Shown here piece after piece: positions 7,782-15,341 of a stretch of DNA of 16,590 nucleotides (position 1 is its first letter; each line of letters opens with the position of its first letter). The notes under the pieces were generated by a model. That model saw only the letters and a list, made by a program, of their open reading frames with translations. It was not told the DNA's origin and made no database searches. Made by a program: the position numbers and the translations under genes. Source of the DNA: Veillonella sp. AM51-8BH (GTDB taxonomy: Bacteria; Bacillota; Negativicutes; Veillonellales; Veillonellaceae). The stretch is taken from positions 1 through 16,590 of the forward strand of contig NZ_QSDY01000040.1 of the NCBI RefSeq assembly GCF_003463825.1, in the 5' to 3' direction.

Positions 7782-9508
7782 TTATAGTAAGTCTTTTTCG
7801 GCTAGCACAGATTTAGCATAGTCTGTAATTTCTTCTGCTGTATCCATGGAAAGCGCTTTATTAGCCACCTCTTCACATTCTGCTTTAGAAACGGAACGCA
7901 AGATTTTCTTAATAAGAGGTATAGATGACGCTGTCATAGAGAATTCGTCAAGGCCAAGGCCTAATAGAATCATTGTGGCTACAGGGTCACCAGCTAGTTC
8001 ACCGCACATGCCTGTAATTTTACCTTGTTCATGGCTCGCATCGATAACATGCTTGATAAGACGTAAGACACCTGGATGCAATGGTTGATATAGAGAACCA
8101 ATAGACTCGTTCATACGGTCTACCGCCAAGGTGTATTGGCATAAATCATTTGTACCGATACTGAAGAAGTCTACGTATTTGGCCAAAATTGGAGAAATAA
8201 CAGCCGCCGCTGGTACTTCGATCATAATGCCAACCTTGATATCCTTGTTGAATTCTTTGCCTTCAGCTGTAAGTTCTGCCTTACATTCTTCGAGCATAGC
8301 ATTCGCTTGTTTCACTTCTTCTACGGAAGCAATCATAGGGTACATGATGTGAATATCGCCAAAGGAACTAGCACGCAATAACGCACGTAATTGTACTTTA
8401 AAGATATCCGGACGGTTCAAGGAAATACGAATTGCACGATAACCAAGGAATGGATTCATTTCAGTTGGCAAATCAAGGCATTTCAACTCCTTGTCACCGC
8501 CGATATCCATGGTACGGATGATAACAGGCTGCCCCTGCATATCTTCTGCAACTTTTTTATATTCTTCGAACTGCACATCTTCTGTTGGCAACTCGTCGTT
8601 TTCCATGTACAAGAATTCTGTACGATATAAGCCAATACCTTGTGCGCCCATTGTAAGAGCATGTTTAGCATCTTTAGATTTACCGATATTGCCAAATAAT
8701 TCTACATGATGACCATCAGTTGTTTTTGCTTCAAGATTAGCAGATTCACGCAAGCGTTTCAATTCCTCTTGGTATGCAGCCGCTTGATTTGTATATTCAG
8801 CCCAATCCGCATCAGATGGATTTGTTTCCACAATACCATCTGTACCAAGTACAACAGCTTTCTCGCCATCTACGAATCCTTCAATATCGCCAACACCCAT
8901 AACAGCAGGAATTTCCAAGGTGCGCGCCATGATAGCTGCATGAGATGTAGGGCCACCAGCAGCTGTTACAATGCCTTTAACCACATTTTTATCTAAAGAG
9001 GCCGTATCAGATGGTGCCAAATCATGAGCCACCAAAATAACCTCCCCAGAAATATGGGATAAGCCACGTGGGTTCATACCTAACATATTGCGCATCAAAC
9101 GATCACCAATATCTTTGATATCTGCACCGCGTTCACGCATATATGGATCTTCCATGCCAAGGAAGATATTCGCAAAGGTTTCAATAGTTTGAGCGGTAGC
9201 CGCCACTACATTAGTATGGCTAGTCTCAACGAGGGATTTAATACCATCAGACAAGGATGGGTCTTGCGCAATTTGCATATGAGCTTCGAAAATAGCCGCC
9301 TCTTCAGGGCCCATTTCTTTCAATGCCTTTTGGCGGATTGTATCCAATTGTTTTAGGTGGATGCCATAGCAGCAGCGAACTTACCAATTTCCGCTTCTAC
9401 CTTATCCTCTGCTACAGTGTAATCAGGAATGACAATTTCCTCTTGAATATATCTATATACATTGCCTACTGCAACGCCACGAGATCCAGAAATCCCTTGA
9501 ATTCGCAT
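7782..9508 (-). pseudogene. ptsI: PTS enzyme I, frameshifted after codon 51
   Basis: Enzyme I takes phosphate from PEP and gives it to HPr, the first step of all PTS sugar uptake. The true start is the ATG at 9508 with an AGAGGAA ribosome site. Reading from there gives 51 residues (MRIQGISGSRGVAVGNVY...), then TAA at 9355-9353. The rest continues in the -1 frame, in which an open stretch of 521 codons starts at a TTG (9347). Restoring one base near 9355 gives a 575-residue protein, the normal EI length, with the join reading ...MASTLKQLDTIRQ. The rest is intact: GGPTSHAAIM with phospho-histidine at rebuilt position 190, the PEP-binding barrel with SIGTNDLCQYTLAVDR, and MCGELAGD near the end. 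The TTG has no ribosome site, so an active protein is unlikely without correction. The site is not a canonical slippery heptamer. It may be a real mutation or a sequencing indel. Confidence 0.9.
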
Positions 9509-9549
9509 ATGTGTTCCTCTTTCTATTACGATAAACTACATTACTCTAT

Positions 9550-9558
9550 ATTCTATCA
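9550..9558 (-). promoter_or_regulatory. Extended -10 of the ptsI promoter
   Basis: TGATAGAAT on the minus strand (9558-9550) has the TGN extension before TAGAAT; a weak TTTATT lies 17 bp upstream. It is 41 bp before the ptsI ATG. Confidence 0.4.
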
Positions 9559-9613
9559 TTTCTCTGACAAACAATAAAGTAATAGAGCCCTTTATATCCG
9601 CCTATTTAATCGT

Positions 9614-9623
9614 CCCACGTGGG
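9614..9623. promoter_or_regulatory. GC-rich palindrome between divergent ptsI and dapF
   Basis: CCCACGTGGG is a perfect 10-bp palindrome in otherwise AT-rich DNA, about 60-70 bp from both divergent -10 elements. The GC-rich character stands out and suggests a protein-binding site. It does not match a catabolite (cre) site. Confidence 0.3.
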
Positions 9624-9686
9624 TTATTTTCTGCTTACTTTCGCTATAATTTTATAAAGTTCCACCACATAATTAAGGGTCATTTA

Positions 9687-9695
9687 TGATATAAT
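9687..9695 (+). promoter_or_regulatory. Extended -10 promoter of dapF
   Basis: TGATATAAT has the TGN extension before a perfect TATAAT. No good -35 is seen, as is common for extended -10 promoters. Predicted start near 9702 gives a leader of about 75 nt that includes the hairpin at 9725-9754. Confidence 0.5.
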
Positions 9696-9724
9696 AATAT
9701 AGAATATATAATAATATACATATG

Positions 9725-9775
9725 AGACTTTCACAGGCTTCATGGTGAAAGTCTTACTTATTAATAGGAGACTTT
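9725..9775 (+). promoter_or_regulatory. dapF leader with two alternative hairpins
   Basis: AGACTTTCAC (9725-9734) pairs perfectly with GTGAAAGTCT (9745-9754), leaving a 10-nt loop. The sequence AGACTTT is repeated at 9769-9775, overlapping the end of the AGGAG ribosome site and abutting the ATG, and it can pair with AAAGTCT (9748-9754). The two pairings exclude each other, so the upstream hairpin would free the ribosome site and the other would block it. There is no T tract after the first hairpin, so it is not a terminator. It is too short to be a lysine riboswitch. Confidence 0.4.
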
Positions 9776-10609
9776 ATGAAATTAACTAAAATGCATGGTC
9801 TTGGCAATGATTTCATCCTCTTTGCCGACCCTCAAGGTGCTAACAAGGACTATACTGATTTGGCGATTCGCCTTTGCGATCGTCGTACTGGTATCGGTGC
9901 TGATGGTCTTGCCATTCTAGTTCCTTCAAAAACCTGTGATGTGCGCATGCGCATCATCAACTCTGATGGTAGTGAAGCAGAAATGTGCGGCAATGCAATC
10001 CGTTGCTTTGCCAAATATGCCTATGAACACGGAGAAATTACTAAAGAAACTTTCACCATCGAAACCTTGGCCGGTGTAATGAAACCTACCTTAACCATTG
10101 AAAATGGCATCGTAATACTAGTTACAGTAGATATGGGCAAACCATTCTTTAACAGCAAAGATGTACCTATCAACGTGGATATGGATAAGGTTATCGACGT
10201 AGACCTCGATGTAAACGGCGAAACAGTAACGGTAAGCTCCGTATTACTCGGCGTGCCTCATACAGAGGTGTATATCAATGACATTACAAAGGCGCCTGTA
10301 ACGACACAAGGTCCTATCATTGAAAAACACGATGCATTCCCATCCAATACAAATGTTAACTACATTGAGGTAGTGAACAACAAGCACATCAAGGTTCGCA
10401 CATGGGAACGCGGTGCTGGCGCTACACTAGCATGCGGTACAGGCTCTTGTGCTTCTGCTGTTATGTCCTTTGAAAAAGGCTTAACCGGTCGCGAAGTCGA
10501 TGTAGAGCTTTATTTAGGAACATTACATATTTCATACTTGGAGGATGGCACGGTGCTCATGACTGGCCCGGCTGAGGAAGTCTTCGAAACAGAACTTCCT
10601 ATCGATTAA
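9776..10609 (+). CDS. dapF: Diaminopimelate epimerase
   Basis: Cytosolic cofactor-independent epimerase that converts LL- to meso-diaminopimelate, needed for lysine and for the DAP of peptidoglycan. The 277-residue length is normal. The N-terminal half has HGLGNDF (7-13), GADGLAIL and the catalytic Cys71 in SEAEMCGNAIRCF. The C-terminal half has the second catalytic Cys220 in ERGAGATLACGTGSCAS. AGGAG precedes the ATG. It is first in a run of four plus-strand genes, although the next genes are metabolically unrelated. The structured leader suggests post-transcriptional control. Confidence 0.96.
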   Translation: MKLTKMHGLGNDFILFADPQGANKDYTDLAIRLCDRRTGIGADGLAILVPSKTCDVRMRIINSDGSEAEMCGNAIRCFAKYAYEHGEITKETFTIETLAGVMKPTLTIENGIVILVTVDMGKPFFNSKDVPINVDMDKVIDVDLDVNGETVTVSSVLLGVPHTEVYINDITKAPVTTQGPIIEKHDAFPSNTNVNYIEVVNNKHIKVRTWERGAGATLACGTGSCASAVMSFEKGLTGREVDVELYLGTLHISYLEDGTVLMTGPAEEVFETELPID

Positions 10610-10670
10610 AATGAAGTGGTTACAACTCATATTAAATGCGTTTCTAAAGTATCAACAAGGCCGTTCTCTA

Positions 10671-12008
10671 ATGCCGAAAAATACGGAGTCGCTCATAGGT
10701 TTACTCATATCTATCCTCGTCATTATCATCACCGTAGCTAACGGTATTGCTATTGGTTACGCCTTGATAGTGGTATGGTGCATCATGGCCTATGTATTCT
10801 ATCGCAAAGGATACCAACGAAAAGAACTGCTAAACCTATCATGGACAGGTGCTAAAAGCTCGATTGTAGTAATACAAATATTCTTGCTTATCGGTTGGCT
10901 CATTGCTATGTGGCAAGCAGCAGGTATTATCCCTATGATTATCGCCACCGGCATCGACTTGATTGATCCGTCCCTCTTTATTGCTTGTGCCTTCTTATTA
11001 ACAGCGATTGTTAGCATGATATTAGGTACAGCTTACGGTACTGTAGGCACCATAGGCATTGTACTCATCACGATGGCAAGAGCCGGTAATATTCCAGAGA
11101 ATATCGTAGCTGGTGCCATTATAGCCGGTGCATACTTTGGTGATCGCAACGGCCCATTGTCATCTAGCGCATCACTGGTAGCAGCCTTAACACATACTAA
11201 GATTTCTAGTAATATACCAATTATGTTTAAAGCGGGACTACCTGCACTTGTTATTTCTACAGTGCTCTACCTAATACTGTCCCAGTGGTTTCCTCTAAAC
11301 TATGAAAATAGTTTGTTATCCGATACAATCCACTTTATCTTCAATATTGATTGGACATTGTGGATTCCAGTGATTATCGTCATCGCTTTATTGCCTTTGA
11401 AAGTATCTATCCGTTGGCCTATCGGCCTCAGCGCATTAGCCGCAGCCATTCTGGCTTATACAAATCAAGGAGCTACTCTTTCCGATTTAGGCTGGTATAC
11501 CTTAACAGGATTTGAACTACCACATTATAATCCACTAGCAGACATCATTCATGGCGGTGGATTGCAAACAATGTTCATCCCCACCCTATCTATCTTTATG
11601 GCCACTGCCATTTCAGGCATGCTCGAAGGGGTTGGCTTCTGGAATGATGTTAGACAACTATTAGAGCGAGCTAAAACGCGGAGCGATGTATTTGCTGCCA
11701 ATGTAGGTCTTGCACTCTTAACCGGCGCTGTTGGCTGTAGCCAAGCTATTGCGGTTGTAATGACACATTCTATTATGCGTATTACCTACGCTCAACGGGG
11801 TATTCAAGATGAAGATGTGATGCTCGACTTTGAAAACAGTGGCATTCTCATTGCTCCACTATTACCATGGAACATCGCTGCTTATGTACCTGTAGTTATG
11901 ATAGGTACTAGTACAGCTGGCTATGTACCATTCGCCTTCTTCCTATACCTCGTACCACTCCTTTACTGGTTACGACTACGGAATCAAGATCAATCAATCA
12001 TACGCTAA
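10671..12008 (+). CDS. NhaC-family Na+/H+ antiporter
   Basis: A polytopic inner-membrane protein of about 445 residues with 10-12 hydrophobic segments, of the NhaC/MleN type. Conserved features are GTAYGTVGTIG (from about residue 139 of the longer reading) and AGAYFGDRNGPLSSSASL (172-189), which matches the NhaC core motif. It probably exports Na+ in exchange for protons; related members exchange malate for lactate, which would suit a lactate user, and sequence alone does not decide. Two starts are possible. The ATG at 10611, 1 bp after dapF, has no ribosome site. The ATG at 10671 has AAGG about 10 nt upstream and gives MPKNTESLIGLL, the better N-terminus. The stop codon lies inside a 27-bp tandem repeat. 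Confidence 0.82.
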   Translation: MPKNTESLIGLLISILVIIITVANGIAIGYALIVVWCIMAYVFYRKGYQRKELLNLSWTGAKSSIVVIQIFLLIGWLIAMWQAAGIIPMIIATGIDLIDPSLFIACAFLLTAIVSMILGTAYGTVGTIGIVLITMARAGNIPENIVAGAIIAGAYFGDRNGPLSSSASLVAALTHTKISSNIPIMFKAGLPALVISTVLYLILSQWFPLNYENSLLSDTIHFIFNIDWTLWIPVIIVIALLPLKVSIRWPIGLSALAAAILAYTNQGATLSDLGWYTLTGFELPHYNPLADIIHGGGLQTMFIPTLSIFMATAISGMLEGVGFWNDVRQLLERAKTRSDVFAANVGLALLTGAVGCSQAIAVVMTHSIMRITYAQRGIQDEDVMLDFENSGILIAPLLPWNIAAYVPVVMIGTSTAGYVPFAFFLYLVPLLYWLRLRNQDQSIIR

Positions 12009-12065
12009 TTACAAAATCAATCAAATTTACACTAATTACAAGATTAACCAATCATAAGCTAATAA
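11985..12065. repeat. Three tandem 27-bp repeats at the antiporter 3' end
   Basis: Three units of exactly 27 bp (11985-12011, 12012-12038, 12039-12065), each of the pattern CAAGATnAAnCAAT...CTAAT. The first carries the last seven codons and the stop of the antiporter gene; the others follow in the same frame, each still holding a TAA in the same place. The last unit ends 22 bp before fruK, and no terminator is seen between the genes. Confidence 0.85.
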
Positions 12066-12087
12066 TTTATCTTAAAGGGGAATTTGT

Positions 12088-13002
12088 ATGATTTACACCA
12101 TTACCTTTAACCCAGCCCTCGATTACATCGTACGACTTGAGCAACTCAAGACTGGTACCATTAATCGCACCACCCAAGAATACGTTCTTGGTGGCGGCAA
12201 GGGTATCAACGTATCTATCGTACTCAACAACTTGGGCATGGATACAACGGCACTCGGTTTCATCGCAGGATTTACAGGTGAAGAAATCGTAACGCAGCTC
12301 AATAGCTTCGGCGTAAAAGAAGATTTCATCCGTCTTCGCGAAGGTTTAACTCGCATCAATGTTAAGGTGAAAGCCTCTGATGAAGAAACAGAGATCAACG
12401 GCCGTGGACCAATTATCTCGGATGACGAATTAGAAGCACTTTACAAACAGCTCGATACATTGACAGATAAGGATACACTAATCCTTGCAGGCAGTATTCC
12501 TTCTATCTTACCAAGCGATATGTACGAGCTCATTATGGAGCGCTTACAACATAAAAACATTCGTATCGTCGTAGATGCTACAAAGGATTTACTTACACGA
12601 GTATTGCCATATAAACCGTTCTTGATTAAACCTAACAATCATGAGCTTAGCGAAATCTTTGGTCGACCCCTTTCTACAAAGGAGGACCTCGTAGAAGCTG
12701 CCAAAGCATTGCAAGAGAAAGGCGCACAGCATGTGCTTATCTCCATGGCTGGTGATGGGGCGATCTTGGTCGCAGCTGATGGCACTGTATATACGAGCCC
12801 TACCCCTAAGGGAACGCTCGTAAATTCTGTAGGCGCTGGCGATTCCATGGTAGCAGGCTTTATTACAGGCTTTGAAAAGACAGGCGACCTACAAGAGGCT
12901 CTATACTGGGGTATCTCTAGTGGCTCTGCCTCCGCTTACTCTGAAAACCTCGCTACACTGGCAGAAGTAGAAGTATTACTTTCACAAGTACGAGTTAACT
13001 AG
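12088..13002 (+). CDS. fruK: 1-phosphofructokinase
   Basis: Cytosolic PfkB/ribokinase-family enzyme that phosphorylates fructose-1-phosphate, the product of FruA, to fructose-1,6-bisphosphate. The 304-residue length is normal. NPALD at 8-12 and GGGKGINVS at 35-43 form the sugar-binding N-terminal part, and NSVGAGDSMVAGF carries the catalytic Asp252 of the GAGD anion hole. The FruK/LacC/PfkB split is settled by the adjacent fruA, 33 bp downstream. AAAGGGG precedes the ATG. The usual fruR (DeoR-type) repressor gene in front of fruK is missing; the antiporter gene is there instead. Confidence 0.94.
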   Translation: MIYTITFNPALDYIVRLEQLKTGTINRTTQEYVLGGGKGINVSIVLNNLGMDTTALGFIAGFTGEEIVTQLNSFGVKEDFIRLREGLTRINVKVKASDEETEINGRGPIISDDELEALYKQLDTLTDKDTLILAGSIPSILPSDMYELIMERLQHKNIRIVVDATKDLLTRVLPYKPFLIKPNNHELSEIFGRPLSTKEDLVEAAKALQEKGAQHVLISMAGDGAILVAADGTVYTSPTPKGTLVNSVGAGDSMVAGFITGFEKTGDLQEALYWGISSGSASAYSENLATLAEVEVLLSQVRVN

Positions 13003-13035
13003 TTTTACATTTTATTTGCATCAAGGAGTACACAT

Positions 13036-15018
13036 ATGCAAATCACTGATTTATTAAAACCTCAATCCGTCCTGCTAAATGCAGACCCTGTTACAAAGGC
13101 TGACGCCATTTATACCTTAGGGGAATTAATGGAAAAAGGCGGCAACCTCATCGACAAAAGTGAGTACTTAGCAGCCGTTTTTGCTCGTGAAGAATCTGGC
13201 TCTACCGGTCTTGGTGACGGCATCGCTACACCACATGCTAAATCTGCAGGTGTAAAAGAAGCAGGCCTAGCAGCTATGGTTGTGCCTCACGGCGTAGACT
13301 TCGAAGCACTCGACGGTCAACCTTCTCGTTTATTCTTCATGATTGCTGCCCCTGAAGGCGCTGCAGACACTCATGTAGAGGTATTGAGCCAATTAGCTAT
13401 GATGGTTATCGATCCTGATTTCAAAGAAGCCCTCATCGCTGCACCAACTGTAGAACGTTTCTTAGAACTCGTAACAGCTAAAGAGCAAGGTAACTTTGAC
13501 CCATCCGTTGAAGGATATATCAAACAGCCAGAATCTCAAGAGACTCCAAGCATTACCGATGCTATCGAAGCTAAAGCTACGGAAGCTATCGAAAAAGTAG
13601 CTCCTAAGATTTCTGTAGATAACCCGCATTACGATGTATTGGCTGTAACTGGTTGCCCTACTGGTATTGCTCATACCTACATGGCTGCAGAATCTTTAGA
13701 GCGTAAAGCGAAAGAAATGGGCATTTCCTTAAAGGTTGAGAAAAATGGTGCTTCTGGTGTTAAAGATGCTCTTACAGCAGAAGAAATCGCTCATGCTAAA
13801 TGCATCATCGTCGCTTCTGACCGTCAAGTAGAAATGGCGCGCTTCAACGGCAAGCCTATGATTCAAACTAAGGTTGCGAACGGTATCAATAAAGCAGAAG
13901 AACTTTTAACAGAAGCCATGGCTGGCACAGCACCTGTATACCAAGCATCTGCAGCAGACCGCGAAGCTGCTGAAATCGCTGCTAGCGCATCTGACAGCGT
14001 AGGTCGTCAAATCTACAAACACTTGATGAATGGTGTATCTCACATGTTGCCATTCGTTATTGGTGGCGGTATCTTGATTGCCCTTGCATTCTTGTTCGAT
14101 ACATTTGATCCTGCGAACCCTAAAAACTTCGGTTCCGGCACACCTTTATCTGGCTTCTTAATGCAAATCGGCGGTGCATCCTTTGGCTTCATGTTACCAG
14201 TATTAGCTGGTTACATCGCTATGAGTATTGCTGATCGCCCAGGTCTTGTGGCTGGTTTCGTTGGTGGCTTATTGGCTAACCAAGGCGGCTCTGGTTTCCT
14301 TGGCGCATTAATCGCCGGCTTTGCAGCAGGTTATTTAGTATTATTAGTTAAGAAATTAGTCTCTGGTTTACCTCAAGCATTAGAAGGTACAAAACCAGTT
14401 CTCTTCCACCCAGTACTCGGTGTATTATTCATTGGTGTTGCTATTACCTTCGTAATCAACCCTCCTGTGTCCGCACTTAACCACTGGTTAATGGACTCCT
14501 TACAATCTATGGGCACTACTAGCCGCGTATTGTTAGGTCTTATCTTTGGTGCCATGATGTCCGTTGATATGGGTGGTCCTGTAAATAAGGCGGCTTACGT
14601 TATCGGTACTGGCGCCCTTGCTACTGGTGAATACGGTATCATGGCGGCTGTAATGGCAGGCGGTATGGTTCCTCCGTTGGCAATCGCTCTTTGTACTACA
14701 TTCTTCCCTAGCCGCTTCACAGAAGCAGAACGCAAATCTGGTATCACTAACTACATCATGGGCCTCTCCTTCATCACAGAAGGTGCTATCCCATTTGCAG
14801 CGGCTGATCCAGTTCGCGTATTGCCAGCTTGCATCATCGGTGCTGGTACAGCTGGTGCATTATCCATGTTCTTCGAATGTACATTACGCGCTCCTCACGG
14901 CGGTATCTTCGTAGTACCTACAATTGGTAATCCACTTCTTTACCTTGCATCCATCGCAATTGGTTCCGTTGTGGCTTGCTTCATCTTGGCACTATTAAAA
15001 CCAAGCCTTAAAAAATAA
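13036..15018 (+). CDS. fruA: Fructose PTS permease, EIIABC fusion
   Basis: A 660-residue inner-membrane transporter that takes up fructose and phosphorylates it at C1. Domain order is IIA-IIB-IIC. IIA (about 1-148) has the phospho-histidine His67 in GDGIATPHAK. An Ala/Glu-rich linker (about 150-195) follows. IIB (about 198-300) has the phospho-cysteine Cys207 in VTGCPTGIAHTYMAAE. A second linker leads to IIC (about 322-658), with about eight to ten membrane helices, MGGPVNKAAYV and FITEGAIPFAAADP. All catalytic residues are present. AAGGAG precedes the ATG. Phosphate must come from EI and HPr, encoded divergently at 7372-9508, and the EI gene is broken in this sequence. Confidence 0.96.
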   Translation: MQITDLLKPQSVLLNADPVTKADAIYTLGELMEKGGNLIDKSEYLAAVFAREESGSTGLGDGIATPHAKSAGVKEAGLAAMVVPHGVDFEALDGQPSRLFFMIAAPEGAADTHVEVLSQLAMMVIDPDFKEALIAAPTVERFLELVTAKEQGNFDPSVEGYIKQPESQETPSITDAIEAKATEAIEKVAPKISVDNPHYDVLAVTGCPTGIAHTYMAAESLERKAKEMGISLKVEKNGASGVKDALTAEEIAHAKCIIVASDRQVEMARFNGKPMIQTKVANGINKAEELLTEAMAGTAPVYQASAADREAAEIAASASDSVGRQIYKHLMNGVSHMLPFVIGGGILIALAFLFDTFDPANPKNFGSGTPLSGFLMQIGGASFGFMLPVLAGYIAMSIADRPGLVAGFVGGLLANQGGSGFLGALIAGFAAGYLVLLVKKLVSGLPQALEGTKPVLFHPVLGVLFIGVAITFVINPPVSALNHWLMDSLQSMGTTSRVLLGLIFGAMMSVDMGGPVNKAAYVIGTGALATGEYGIMAAVMAGGMVPPLAIALCTTFFPSRFTEAERKSGITNYIMGLSFITEGAIPFAAADPVRVLPACIIGAGTAGALSMFFECTLRAPHGGIFVVPTIGNPLLYLASIAIGSVVACFILALLKPSLKK

Positions 15019-15069
15019 TTGTAAAAGCTAGTATAATACTAGTACATATGCTAAATAAGTACATATAGC

Positions 15070-15103
15070 AAAAGGACTAGAACCTTAGAGTTCTAGTCCT
15101 TTT
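15070..15103 (+). terminator. Terminator of fruK-fruA
   Basis: A perfect 14-bp stem (15070-15083 with 15090-15103) with a 6-nt loop ends in a short T run. It is 50 bp after the fruA stop and also carries an A run on the other side, so it may act in both directions. Confidence 0.88.
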
Positions 15104-15115
15104 CTTGTGCAAAAT

Positions 15116-15146
15116 ACCATATGCCATTCATGATATATGGTGTTTT
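15116..15146 (+). terminator. Possible second, weak terminator
   Basis: ACCATAT (15116-15122) pairs with ATATGGT (15135-15141), followed by GTTTTT. The stem is short and AT-rich; it may be a back-up to the preceding terminator or chance. Confidence 0.3.
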
Positions 15147-15245
15147 TGATGCAATAAGTTATGAACTAAGCACTTTAAATTTATTTATATTTTTCTAAGT
15201 TTATTTTCTTCGTACACATCCAGTATTTATCTATTCTTCTATAAA

Positions 15246-15275
15246 TTGTACAAATATATCGATTTATGTTAAACT
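15246..15275 (+). promoter_or_regulatory. Promoter of the coiled-coil protein gene
   Basis: TTGTAC (15246-15251) and TAAACT (15270-15275) are 18 bp apart, with a TGT extension before the -10. The resulting leader of about 60 nt is almost pure A/T, a form that often favours strong translation. Confidence 0.45.
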
Positions 15276-15341
15276 ATATAAATATAAATAAATTTTAAAA
15301 TTATAAATTATTTTTTTCAATTCTAGTTCGGAGAGTAATTC

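Noticed and set aside
7848..7863. Sequence resembling a catabolite (cre) site, GGAAAGCGCTTTAT
   Set aside because: It lies inside ptsI coding sequence and misses key outer positions of the consensus.
9345..9360. Programmed -1 ribosomal frameshifting in ptsI
   Set aside because: The bases before the stop do not form an X XXY YYZ slippery site, and ptsI is not known to use recoding; a plain one-base deletion is simpler.
9725..9754. dapF leader hairpin as an intrinsic terminator
   Set aside because: No T tract follows the stem, and the gene start lies just downstream.
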